Positions 1 to 11,060 of a stretch of 64,000 nucleotides of DNA are shown here, in pieces. The position numbers and the translations under genes were made by a program. The notes beneath the pieces are model-generated. The model saw only the letters and a list, made by a program, of their open reading frames with translations. It had not been told where the DNA came from and made no database searches. How positions within the stretch are numbered: the first letter of the stretch is position 1; every line of letters starts with the position of its first letter. Source of the DNA: Galeopsis tetrahit (lineage: Eukaryota > Streptophyta > Magnoliopsida > Lamiales > Lamiaceae); NCBI GenBank assembly GCA_963675135.1, contig OY776119.1, positions 69,495,727 through 69,559,726 of the forward strand, read 5' to 3'.

Positions 1-620
1 CATCACTTCTAGCTAAGACAAATTGTATACATCCTAAGCTTAGCAAGTGATATCCTACCATTTGACATTGATCTTAATTGTAAAGGATATCTCACCTAGT
101 TGGACCAAACCTAACACCAAAACCTTTCAAGAGAGAAAGTAGTAGATTTTGTTGTAGAAGTGAGGAGCTAAGGACTGTTAAGAGAATATATAGTTTTAGC
201 TCAGTGAAGTTGAGTACTATGACTCAGAATTCATAGGGACAATCACTTTGAAGAAGTGCTCTTGATCAGTGCACATTGGCACTATAAAATAAGCTAATTC
301 CAAAGAGAAGGAATTATCCTATTCAATTAGGGAAAGTGGATGTAGGAGCTTGAGTCTCTGAACCACTATAACTGCTTGTGTTATTTACTTATTGTCCATC
401 ATTCACTTATTACATTCTACACTGCACACAAAACAAACCTTTCAAAAGATATATTTTGTCAAGTGTGAAAAAAAGTTTTGGACAAGTTCCCTTAAAGAGG
501 TTTTCAGAAAACATTAAAGGAGTTTATAAAAGACAAAGGGCCAACCACATTCCGCGCTATTAACTGACTTGGATAGTTGTTCAACTGAGCACTTTAACTA
601 AGGTTATTCACAAATCAGAG
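1..620 (+). repeat. LTR fragment of a Sire-lineage copia element (element 1)
   Basis: Non-coding sequence whose right part resembles the LTR at 23571-25273: both have the block 'gaaccactataa' followed by 'acttgtgtt' or 'gcttgtgtt' and then a T/A-rich run, in the same order. The left end lies outside the window. The LTR passes almost directly into the middle of a reverse transcriptase coding region near 700, so the leader, gag, protease and integrase have been deleted. The exact LTR end cannot be fixed. Similarity was judged by eye. Confidence 0.55.
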
Positions 621-699
621 AAGTTGTCTAACAACACTCTTGATAGGCTATTATGTTTGAGAAAAGAAAATTTGCATACACAGGTGCATCCATCCCCCC

Positions 700-1936
700 A
701 TAAACTTGTGTCATACTCCTACAAGGACCAAAAAAGATTTAAGGTGTATCAGATGGATGTCAAGAGTGCATTTTTAAACGGAGTACTTGTGGAGGAAGTC
801 TATGTCGAACAACCTCCAGGTTTCGAACAGAACGACCAAGTATACCATTTAAAGAAGGCTCTCTATGGACTAAAACAGGCTCCTAAAGCTTGGTATGATA
901 CACTATCTCAGTTCCTGGTTGATAATGGATTCACAAAAGGAATCATTGACATGACATTGTTTAGGATTCAAGAAGGAAATGATATCTTATTGGTTCAGAT
1001 CTATGTAGATGATATCATTTTTGGTTCACCCAATGGCAGATGTGCAACAAGTTCTCAAAGCTAATGCAAGACAAATTTGAGATGTCCATGATGGGAGAGA
1101 TGAACTACTTCTTAGGTCTACAAGTGAAGCAAAGTCAAGATGGGATATTCATTACACAAGCTAAATATACAAGGAATCTGATTACCAAGCTTGGTGTTCA
1201 GACAAGTAAAGTGTGTAAGGTGCCCATGATGACTTTCTTTAAGATGGATCCAGATGAGGATGGAAAATCAGTAGAACAATCTAAGTATAGAGCCCTCATA
1301 GGTTCCCTTATATACCTAACAACTAGTAGACAAGATATCACCTTTGTTGTAGAAGTGTGTGTAAAATTTCAAGCCAATCCTAAGGAAAGCCACCTAGATG
1401 CAGCTAAGAATATTTTGAAGTATCTCAAGGGAACAGTGAATATGGGTTTATGGTATCCATTAGAAGATAGTCTAGATCTAAGTGGCCATTCTGATTCTGA
1501 CTATGGAAGGTGCATAATAGATAGGAAATCTACTTTTGACACATGTCAGTTTCTTGGAAACAAGTTGATTTCTTGGTTCTCCAAGAAGCAATCCTCAGTT
1601 GCTACCTCTACTACTAAAGTCGAATATATGGCTTCTGGTAGTTGTTGTAGTCAGCTGTTATGGTTAAGTCAGCAGTTATTGGATTATAACATTGTTGCTA
1701 AAGAAGTTCTCATATATTGTGATAGCAACAGTGCAATAGCAATCACTCAGAATCATGTTCTCCACACTAGGTGTAAACATGTAAACATAAGGCATTGTTT
1801 CATTAAAAATCATGTGGAGAAGAAGGATATTAGAATGGAAAAGATACACACACATATCCAAAGAGCGGATATGCTCACTAAGCCTTTAACTGAGAAGACA
1901 TCTCTAAGTCACCAGTTGAGAAGACATCAGCTGTGA
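700..1936 (+). pseudogene. Sire-type copia pol remnant (reverse transcriptase and RNase H), element 1
   Basis: The first frame (to 1064) carries the copia RT block 'QMDVKSAFLNG', then 'LYGLKQAP' and the active-site 'YVDDIIFGS'. The second frame (1040-1936) continues with 'MGEMNYFLGLQVKQ', the RNase H part with 'KHVNIRHCFIKNHVEKKDI' and the 'ADMLTKPL' tail. A small indel near 1030-1045, just after the YVDD box, breaks the frame. The N-terminal half of RT and everything upstream is missing, with LTR sequence joined directly to it near 700. Wording such as 'FEMSMMGEMNYFLG' is typical of the Sire/Maximus lineage of plant Ty1/copia. As a dead remnant it has no expected activity. Confidence 0.85.
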
Positions 1937-1940
1937 CTAA

Positions 1941-2566
1941 GTTGATTATAGAGCAGTTTGGACCAGACAACAAGTTCAGATGAGTTGAATAGACACACTC
2001 ATCTATCAGGTAAGTCTTTTCCCGATGAAGAAAATGGTTAAAGAGAGGGAAACTTTTATAGAGTTATCTATTTAAGGGGGAATTTCTATCAAATTCTTAA
2101 AGATCCTTTGTATAGATCTACTCTATTGCTTTTGTGAATATGTATATTATGTTAATATATAGAGAAGTTTTATTCAATTGGTTCACCCCCCCCAATTCAT
2201 TAACCCAACAAATAGTACCAGGCGCCTACTAATAATTTTTGCTAGGTGTTTTAGGATCACCAGTTGATATTTCATCACCTGAGGACAAATAACAAATGGT
2301 GTCAATAAGTAGTTATCAACTGAAGGGGGAATTTAGGTGATATTTGAAAACAAAATATCTCTCATCAGCTGTTTATAATACATAGTTGATACCAGATAAC
2401 ATTCTTTCTACCTAACTCATTTATTTCCAATCATTCATAACTTTTTTAAATCAAATATGAGCCATTGATTCATTTTAAAACATTAGATGAGTTCTCCCTA
2501 TCTAATCTCCGCCCTTCATCACGTTTTTAAATCAAATATGAGCCATTAATTCATTTTAATACCTCA
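1941..2566 (+). other. Post-pol spacer with two polypurine tracts, element 1
   Basis: Non-coding spacer between RNase H and ORF3. It holds purine tracts with a G5 core at 2074-2084 and 2322-2333, each preceded by a short conserved block. The first block ('caggtaagt' to 'aagggggaat') recurs at about 16983-17056 and 17935-18012. Repeated PPTs downstream of pol are a known trait of Sireviruses. A block beginning 'aaatcaaatatgagcc' occurs twice (near 2451 and 2530), a short direct repeat. Confidence 0.6.
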
Positions 2567-2574
2567 TATAAAAG
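2567..2574 (+). promoter_or_regulatory. TATA-like box upstream of ORF3, element 1
   Basis: TATAAAAG, about 107 bp before the ATG at 2674. It is followed at about 2596-2620 by 'acgcactcaaatttctta'. In element 2 a TATATAAG at 18777 is followed by the related 'acgctcacaaatttct'. The shared order suggests a promoter for a separate ORF3 transcript. Initiation here is inference. Confidence 0.4.
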
Positions 2575-2632
2575 CGAAACTTAGAGATTTTTTTTTAGTT
2601 TTACGCACTCAAATTTCTTATTCTTATACTTT

Positions 2633-5600
2633 TTGAAACGTTCTCTCGATTCTCAAGCTTTTCATCTCACTTCAATGGCTACCAAACACCACTCATCGAC
2701 TCGAAATGAGGAATCACCAGTCACTGAAGGATGTGTGAGTTTCGTCGGACCTCACACGGAATCCCAAGTTTGGACGACAAAGATTTTGACCGATGCCAGA
2801 CTGAGGAAATTTCTTGAAACCCCTCCTAAAGTGATCTTGGAAGAGGACGTTGCCAACTTCTATATCTTCCTTACTCCAAGGTCAGATGGAAGTCTATCGA
2901 CTTTCATAGGAAAGAATAAGATAAAGATCTACCCTGAGATCTTTGAAGAAATTTTTAGGTTGAAGGACAGTGGGGGTACCTAACCCAGAAGAATACAAGA
3001 GAGGTTAGGAGAGTGTCGGACTTCGTGAATTCTTAGAGCCACAATTCTCTAATCTGGCTATTGGGATGTTGAAGAGGCCAATGTTGAAGGAGAAGTTCAG
3101 GGATCTGATTGGCATTGTGAGTAAGGTGCTGATGGGACACCATTCCTCCCTAGATGGTGTCACTTTGCCTAAGGTTAAGGTGATGATGGCAATTTTGGAC
3201 AAGGCAAATGTAAACTGGTCGATATATTTCCTTACGAGATATGCTCAAGAAGCGGCCAAGATTAGGCAAGGAGATGATGGCATCTTTTGGCCTGAGTCCA
3301 AATTGTATTACTGTTTGAAGATCAGCTGCCTTCTATTCCATCTTCTTCCTGAAAAGAAGAACTGGGGACCCGACAAAGTATTCCATGCTACTAAATGGAT
3401 GCTTACGGCCGAGAAAGCAAACAAGGATGAAGCTGCTAAGAAGAGGAAGGGAGATGAAGTCTGCACAGCTGAGGTTCAGCAAAAGAAACCAAAGCTGAGA
3501 TCAAAGGTTATTCGATCTCCGCCAGCAGCTGCCCCAACAAAGTCAGAATCTTCTGAAGCTACGGCATCAGAAGAAGAACCAGAAGCAGCTCTGATAACAA
3601 CTCCAATTCCAGAACCTGCATCAACCCAAGCCCCTCATAAACCAACCAAGACAAGAAGTAAGGTAAGTCGAAAACTTGTTTTGGACACAACTTCTGCTTC
3701 CCTCGCCATTTACCCCATATATTTCCAACCTTCACAACCTCCTCAATCCCCCTTCACCTAAATCTACCCACTCTCCACCTTCTAATCTAAAAAACCTGCC
3801 CAAACAAAGCCAAACAGAACCAAACCCAACATCAGTTGATACTTCCTAAGCTGATGAAACAAACTTACCCTCGATGGCCATTATTGTCGTCGAACCTATT
3901 ACCCAACCCTTAGAACTCACATTAAGTTATGAACCACAAGAATCAGTGGACCTCACGTCTACTGATCCCAAAATTGAACCGTTAGAAATTGCAGTTAAGG
4001 TTGTCAAAATCTATGCCGAAGTTTCTAACTCCCCATCTCCTACACAAATTGAGACAACAATAGATGTTGCTCGACCTAATCTAGTCGAGGCATCTATCTC
4101 TTCTATTCAAATCCCAAAAACCTTTCAATCCTAAACTTACCTCATATCCCATTGGAACAATCGAGAAATTCTACATAATGCAAACTCAAGTTGAGCTCGA
4201 AGATAAATTTCCAAAGCTGATGAACCATGAGGTTCTTCTTGAACAGATTCTGTGAATATGGCCATGGAGAGAAATCCGAGGCAGTAGTGTTCATCGATTC
4301 AATACTGCGATTGAGGAAAAAGACGGTCTATATAATTTCTACGACTGGGAGTTAGAGCAGTTGGAAGCTGCTGAAATCGAAATCGTCTTTAATATATATT
4401 CTGAATAAGCACTTTCAAAACTTGTCATTAGAAAGTTTGGACAACTTTCAAAATTATAAGTTCCAGAAACTGTTGAGGAAAAAAAAAGACAACAGCAACG
4501 ATGGACCCGAGTCCGGAGTTGGTAAAGACACGACCAACGATGAAGATCTTTCAAAGGATCAAGTCGAAGGGAAAGTTGATGGAGGATCAGCTAACCGAAC
4601 AAATGATTTAAGTGGGAGTACACTTAAACAGTCTAGCAATGATGCAGAACAATCAGTAGAGCTAGAGACAGATGTTGTGCAAACAGCTGAAGTCCCTGCC
4701 CAAGATGAGTCCTTAGACTCGGAGGCATTAGTACAAAAAGAAACTTGTGATCTGGTGATGGAGACAATCACTACAATTGTTAATGTACCGTCCAATGTTC
4801 AATTTGATCAGGTACTAGAAATAGTACCGGCCCGGCCTTCACAATCTCCTATCTCAGAGGCTGATGGATCCAATCAAATTGAACAACCAGCTCCTAGAGC
4901 TGAGGAGAAGAAAGAAGATGATGAGAATGAAGTCCAAGAGATAGTCATCTAAGGCAGTACTTAAGAGTCAAGGCCTATTGAGGAAAGCATTCCATCAGAA
5001 GAGAAGATGGAGATAGCAGAAGAAGATGACTTAGTCATTCTCAATGCAAGTGATGTTGATCGCTAGAACGTTGTATTTACTCAAAGGCCAACTTCTGATT
5101 AATTGCAAGTCCTTGCTGAAGAAACAAGTGCCCAACTAGCTGGACCTTCTAAAGAGGCTATGTCAGATGGAGAAGAGGATGTAGGGAAAGCTCTTTACAA
5201 ATTAAAGATTCCAGATGACAAAATAGATCTTCCCCTCATCTCTCAAATGCTTCTTGATATCTCTAGAAAGATATATGAAGAGATTACTCCACGCATCAAG
5301 GACTCTTATATAAGGATTCAGAGCACAGAGAAAGCAACCAGCACTTACATCTATGATGTTGTTCTGCTGAATATGAAAAGTATTTTGAGAAGGATCTTCA
5401 TTAAGTTGTAATGAAGGAAATCTGTGGTGTTGTCAATCTCCATGCTGATAATCTGATTAAGGTCATCAAGAATATGGATGATACCTTTAAAGGAGAGATA
5501 ATGACAGCCATGAAAAACTACAAAAAAAAAAAAAAAAAAAAACTCAGAAGAAGCTAAACAAGATAGCATGCATCTACTGAGCATCTTCTGAAGATATTTT

Positions 5601-6819
5601 AAGACTTCAAGAAGACAGTTGCTGCTCTACGAGGAGACTTGCTCAAACAGCTAGACCGGTCGAAGGACCTTAACCTCGAGATGGATAAGGAGAATGAGAC
5701 TTTGAAGATGACTCAGAATCAACTCTCAATTCTTGTCCAAAACCTGACTGCCAAGTTGGATAACTTGCCTGTTGTTCCGGATGTTGCAAAGATTGCATCA
5801 GAAGTCGCTGCCTTGGCTACTAAACTCTTGGAGAAGACAACAACTACTGTATTGAACAATGCAAAATTCGCAAAAAAAGATCAATTCGAAGTACTTACTC
5901 GAGCGCTCACTTCCCGTATTGTTGAAGCCAAAAAGGGGAAAGAAGAGGTCAGAGCTAAGTTATCAGAGGACATTGTGAAATCAGCTGAAGCTCAAGCTGA
6001 TCTGGTTAGGAGATTTGTAGATATGAAGAGTGTTTAAAGAAGCAAGAGGAACAGATGAAGAACCTCAAAAGTCAAGGGGGAATTGTGCCAATTCCTTCCC
6101 CATCTACACTTCATCTATCTTTTGAAGATTTGGAAAAAGTTGAACAAGCTGTCATTGCCAAGAGTGCAGTAAAACAGAAGCAACCTGCACTTGCTCTGCC
6201 TCCTATTCAACCAGAAGCAGAAGACCCAGAAGACAACGTTCCAATTGCATTAATGAAAAGAACTCAATAAGATGAGGAACGTCATCAGACGGAACTAAAG
6301 AGGAAGCAAGATGCACGGTTCGACTCAAACTTCAAGAGAAGGAAAACTCTTAAGAAGAAGAAGAAGGATGAAGAATCAATTCCAGAAGGCATAGAGATGA
6401 TGTAGAAGAATAAGTGGAACCTCTTCCTGAGCAAACAGATCAGCAGATCGATGACTTCATCGACCCCGTGCATAACCTAAGATGGTTAAACTTGAAGAGA
6501 CGATGACCGATAATTTATTATCTTGCTCATCGTTGGGGAGATCTGGACTCAGACTACTTTCATACATTTTGATGCTTTCCTTACACAAGAAGATGAAGAT
6601 TTCTCGAATATCATCATTCAATCTGCAGCAGGTAAGAATATCAACGTGGTTCTACCAGATTATCCATGTTGGAAGGAACTTGAAACAGCTTCTGGTAAAC
6701 CAGATATGAGAGAAGTTGATATGCTCGCAATGAACATCGGATTGCAGGAGAAAATCCATTGCAAGGAAGCTACCGGAGAGATCAAGAAAAGAGTTTACAA
6801 AGCTTTTGGCTGCTGGTGA
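2633..6819 (+). pseudogene. Sirevirus ORF3 (env-like), broken copy, element 1
   Basis: A string of frames (2633-2983, 3066-3761, 3874-4134, 4422-4952, 5103-5411, 5639-6037, 6055-6270, 6482-6819) colinear with the better preserved copy at 18969-23278. The likely original start is the ATG at 2674. The N-terminal part is globular ('EGCVSFVGPH', 'DVANFYIF'), the middle is a long Pro/Ser/Glu-rich low-complexity region, and then come Lys/Glu-rich probable coiled coils and a Trp-containing C-terminal module. Breaks include an extra G in the G-run near 2972, an in-frame TGA near 4252, an A21 run at 5521-5541 and many other stops. Such ORFs are called env-like in the Sirevirus literature, but I see no convincing signal peptide or fusion peptide, so function is unknown. 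Confidence 0.7.
5930..5940 (+). other. PPT-like purine tract inside ORF3, element 1
   Basis: AAAAAGGGGAA preceded by GAAGCC, in coding sequence for Lys-Lys-Gly-Lys. The same tract with five G is found in three other ORF3 copies (22259, 30528 and, on the minus strand, 42980-42991) and matches the terminal PPT at 41994-42005. See findings. Confidence 0.5.
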
Positions 6820-6969
6820 AGACTATTTATCCCTAGCTATTAGATAAATTAACTTGTATTTGTAATATATTTTCTATATTTGTTTTTAATACAAGTGTTT
6901 ATCTTTTCAGCTTCAGAAAACATCTCATTGTCTTCATCAAAAGCTATGTTTCTTATTTACTTTATTGCT

Positions 6970-7080
6970 ACTATGGCTGTCAAATGGGCCGGGATAGTCC
7001 GGTACCGGCCCACCGGGCTAATCGTTTTTTGTGGTTGCTACCGGGTCTGAAAATATGAGGCCCAACCCGGGCCTGCAAGT
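6970..7080. mobile_element. Fragment of a hAT-like non-autonomous element
   Basis: Short G/C-rich stretch with alternating 'ggccggg', 'ccggcccacc' and 'cccgggcc' blocks, beginning 'tatggctgtcaaatgggcc'. It resembles the terminal regions of the complete hAT-like elements at 36556-37210 and 63272-63797. One end only; the other appears lost at the junction with copia integrase sequence near 7082. The interval 6820-6969 before it matches the sequence that follows ORF3 in element 2 (after 23210) and holds no gene. Confidence 0.4.
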
Positions 7081-7081
7081 G

Positions 7082-9087
7082 TTTCAGCCATAACAACGGG
7101 AAGACCCAATTAAAGGCTTTTGATGCTAAATCAGACGAGGGAATTTTCTTAGGATATTCCCAAGTCAATAAGGCATTCAAAGTCTTTAACAAGAGGACTC
7201 TTGTAGTGGAAGAAACACCATATGTTGTGTTTGATGAAACTACTTCTGTGAGTACAACTGATAAACTACATCTCCTGACACAAAAATTCCAAAGTCTGAA
7301 TCTGAAGAAAAACAGATCAGCTGACAAAAACTATGTCAAAGTCAATATTCCTTTTTTAGACGATGACGACAGTGATGATGATCAATTCAAATCAAGGAGA
7401 CCTACTACAAGATCCCAGACAAATACAGTAGATGAAGCTCCTAGAGCGGTTACTGAACCTACTCAAGTAGGGGGAACAACTGAAACTGTTGAAACAGAAG
7501 AAGCTACTAATACAGTTGAACCTGTTAATACAGCTGAAGTTGAACCGGCATATGACACTCAAGTTGATAATACAGCTGAGATACATCAATGTCAAGATCC
7601 TAGTAACACAACATCAGAAGAGGATCTCAACTCACCTGATGGTACTCTTCCAAAATTTATTTGGGCAAGTGATCATTCAACTGATCTAATAATAAGAGAT
7701 TCAAGCTCCGGTGTCCAGATTAGAAGCCAAAAAGCAAATGCTAACCATTTAGCTCATATTGCTGAAACTTTATTTTGTCACTGTTGTTTTCTTTCCTTGA
7801 AGGAACCTTCAACCATCGAGGAAGCTCTAGAAGACAGTAATTGGATTACTGCTATGCAAGAAGAGCTCAATCAATTCATAAGGAACGATGTATGGGAGCT
7901 CGTAGACCGCCCTAGACATCAAAGTGTCATTGGTACCAAATGGGTATTAAAAAACAAGACGGATGAAAATGGTGCCATAACAAGGAACAAGGCACGACTT
8001 GTTGCGAAGGGTTATTCACAATCAGAAGGGATTGATTATGATGAAACTTTTGTACCTGTTGCTCGCCTTGAGTCTATTCGACTATTCCTTGCTTATGCGT
8101 CCCAAATGAGATTTAAGGTGTGTCAAATGGATGTCAAGAGTGCATTCTTAAACGGAATACTTGTGGAAGAAGTCAATGTCGAACAGCCCCCTGACTTCGA
8201 AGTGAATGACCAAATATATCGTCTTAAGAAGGCTCTCTATGGACTAAAACAGTCTCCTAGAGCTTGGTGTGATACATTATCTCAGTTCCTGATTGATAAC
8301 GGATTCACAAAAGGGATCATTGACAGGACGTTGTTTAGGATTCAAGAAGGAGATGATATCCTATTGGTTTAGATCTATGTCGATGATATCATCTTTGGTT
8401 CACCCAATCAGAAGTTATGTGACAAGTTCTCAAAATTGATGCAAGACAAATTTGAGATGTCCATAATGGGAGAAATGAACTGCTTCTTAGGTCTGCAAAT
8501 GAAGCAAAGTCTAGATGGGATATTCATTACTCAGGCTTAGTATACAAGGAATCTGATTGCCAAGTTTGGTGCACAGACAAGTAAAGTATGCAAAATTCCC
8601 ATGATGAATTCCTTTAAGATGGATCCAGATGAGGATGGTAAATCAGCAAATTAATTCCAATATAGAGCCCATATAGGATCTCTTTTGTACCTAACTGTTA
8701 GTAGACCAAATATTACCTTTGTTGTAGGTGTTTGTGCTAGGTTTCAATCCAATCCCAAGCTTAGTCATCTAGAAGCAGCTAAGAGAATTCTGAGGTATCT
8801 GAAAGGTACAGTGAATATGGGTTTATGGTATCCATCTGAAGATAGTTTAGATATGAGTGGCTATTCTGATTCTGACTTAGTAGGGTGCAGAATAGATAGG
8901 AAATCTACTTCTAGCACAAGTCAATTTCTAGGAAACAAGTTGATTTCTTGGTTCTCCAAGAAGCAAACCTCAGTTGCTACCTCCACTACTGAAGCCGAAT
9001 ATATGGTTGTTGGTAGTTGTTATGGTTAAGTCAGCAGTTATTGGATTATAATATTGTTGCTAGAGAAGTCCCAATTTATTGTGATAG
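7082..9087 (+). pseudogene. Sire copia pol, 5' part (integrase C-term, RT, RNase H start), element 2
   Basis: Begins in the integrase C-terminal region ('NNGKTQLKAFDAKSDEG'), followed by an acidic, Thr-rich linker and RT: 'ARLVAKGYSQSEGIDYDET', 'QMDVKSAFLNG', 'LYGLKQSP', 'YVDDIIFGS'. In-frame stops fall at about 8370 (TAG where element 1 has CAG), 8538 (TAG) and 8653 (TAA where element 1 has CAA). RNase H starts after 'SVATSTTEAEY' and is cut at 9087 by the minus-strand TR-GAG insertion; coding sequence resumes at 16652. LTR, leader, gag, protease and the integrase core are missing on the left, where the hAT-like fragment joins. Confidence 0.85.
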
Positions 9088-9814
9088 TGATGTGCCAAAT
9101 TTTGCACGAGGGGATTGGATATCCTTCGAGTTAAGTATCTAGTTTTCCAAACAAGGAGGAGCAATCCAATCACGCTGCTGCCTTTTATAGAATCCTCGAG
9201 AACCTGCAAAGAACACGCCGGAGGGGAGTCCGGCGCGGACACTCCGATGCCTAAGTCAGTATACGGCTTCTCAATATATCACAAGGATCTCGAGATCCTT
9301 GATTTATCAAATCAGGCTCTCAAGAAGTATCAAAAATAGGTTTTGCACGAAATATATTAAGTTTGTAATAGTAAGAAAGTCTAACCTGAAAACATCTTTG
9401 GATTTACCTATTTATAGAGATTCCCTCCCGAGAGGAAGTCAAGGCTCCTTCTGTTTCAGAGCCACCTCTTGGACCCAGCCTGGGTAGGTTGACAAGGTCT
9501 TCCATTCCTCCACCTCCGGAAAGACCGGGGCCACTCTCCCTAGTGGACTCTTTCCACTACAATGAAGGAGAGAAGAATCTTTCTTTGGTACTTCTTAGTC
9601 CGATTCTTGCGGAGTTCTCCTATATTCTCGGTCTACCAATTCATATCAAGACTAAGTCTTCCTGATGTTTCTCTCCGGGTGGAGCTCCCTCCGGAGGGAC
9701 TTCCAGGAGAGATTCTTTATCCAGAGAGTATTCCATAATCCAATAATTCCACTTTTATCTTATCCTCCATACACGTGTCGACTTCTTATCGGATGACATT
9801 TTTAGGCCGCATCA
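9088..9814 (-). repeat. TR-GAG left LTR (3' LTR in element orientation)
   Basis: 727 bp, TGATG...CATCA. By eye it differs from the right LTR (15919-16646, 728 bp) at roughly 15 positions, about 98 percent identity, indicating a fairly recent insertion compared with the decayed host element. The ORFs inside it are chance. Confidence 0.9.
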
Positions 9815-9831
9815 TCTACTCCCCCCTACTC
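9815..9831 (-). other. Polypurine tract of the TR-GAG element
   Basis: On the minus strand reads GAGTAGGGGGGAGTAGA and abuts the LTR. It is the expected plus-strand primer and fixes the orientation together with the PBS at 15901-15916. Confidence 0.85.
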
Positions 9832-10191
9832 TCATAAAAGGGGTATATCTTTTGTGAGAGTAGAAAATTCCAGTGAGCCTAGTACAGAGGCGTTTCTGGA
9901 GAGACGTGTATTATTCTTGCTTCGGAGAGGAATTTCAAAAGTGCTCCCTTTCGGAGATTTTTCTGCCTTGGCCACCTATAATTTGGCAATGGCCTGACTC
10001 TTGGCTTCATAACCTTCAAAGAGTTTTCTCAAGAACTTTAGGGAATCTCTCCCCCTTTCAAGGAATCACCTCTGGTTTCAGGTGGCTCGAGGAGGTTTTC
10101 CTTGACTTTTAGCGAAATTTTTGTTTTCTAAATACCCATCTTGGGTCTTAGTTATGGGGAGATGCTCCCCAGTTCTCCTTGGCCTCTGAGC

Positions 10192-11040
10192 CTCTACTTG
10201 TCTCTCACTTTCGTTTAAAAGATTTTGATTCATAAAACCTTTCTTTTCATTGATTAATCCTTTTGGGTTTCCATCATGGTGAGGGCTCTCTGGAGCTCCT
10301 CGGCCTCTAGGCCTCTGAGTGTTTCTCACTCTCATTCTTAAAAGATTTTGATTCAAAAAATCTTCTCATTTCATTGACTAACCCTTTTGGGTTTCAAGCA
10401 TGGTGAGGGCTCTCTGGAGCTCCTCGGCCTCTAGGCCTCTGAGTGTTTCTCACTCTCATTCTTAAAAGATTTTGCTTCATAAAATCTTCTCATTTCAGTA
10501 ACCCACTTGGGTCTCAAGTAAGATGAGGATTCTCTGGAGCACCTCGGCCTCTAGGCCTCTGAGTGTTTCTCACTCTTATTCTTAAAAGATTTTGCTTCAT
10601 AAAATCTTCTCATTTCAGTAACCCACTTGGGTCTCAAGTAAGATGAGGGCTCTCTGGAGCACCTCGGCCTCTAGGCCTCTGAGTGTTTCTCACTCTTATT
10701 CTTAAAAGATTTTGCTTCATAAAATCTTCTCATTTCAGTAACCCACTTGGGTCTCAAGTAAGATGAGGGCTCTCTGGAGCACCTCGGCCTCTAGGCCTCT
10801 GAGTGTTTCTCACTCTTATTCTTAAAAGATTTTGCTTCATAAAATCTTCTCATTTCAGTAACCCACTTGGGTCTCAAGTAAGATGAGGGCTCTCTGGAGC
10901 ACCTCGGCCTCTAGGCCTCTGAGTGTTTCTCACTCTTATTCTTAAAAGATTTTGCTTCATAAAATCTTCTCATTTCAGTAACCCACTTGGGTCTCAAGTA
11001 AGATGAGGGCTCTCTGGAGCTCCTCGGCTTCTAGGCCTCT
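10192..11040. repeat. Tandem array, 120-bp period, seven units
   Basis: Units begin at about 10192, 10316, 10441, 10561, 10681, 10801 and 10921, each starting near 'gagtgtttctcactc' and ending 'cctcggcctctaggcctct'. From 10441 the period is exactly 120 bp; units 10561-11040 are nearly identical, while the first two are 124-125 bp and more diverged. More decayed relatives ('cttggatttagagtagggtgagg') recur near 11100 and 12400. Lies in the 3' non-coding interior of the TR-GAG element. Unit sequences contain no long ORF. Confidence 0.9.
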
Positions 11041-11060
11041 GAGTGTCTCTCACTCTCAAT

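Noticed and set aside
5521..5541. A21 run as the poly(A) tail of a retroposed gene or LINE
   Set aside because: It lies inside the colinear ORF3 alignment of element 1 with no target duplication, so it is a homopolymer expansion.
10192..11040. Regular 120-bp repeats as a CRISPR-like array
   Set aside because: The whole unit repeats with no unique spacers, and the context is a plant LTR element.
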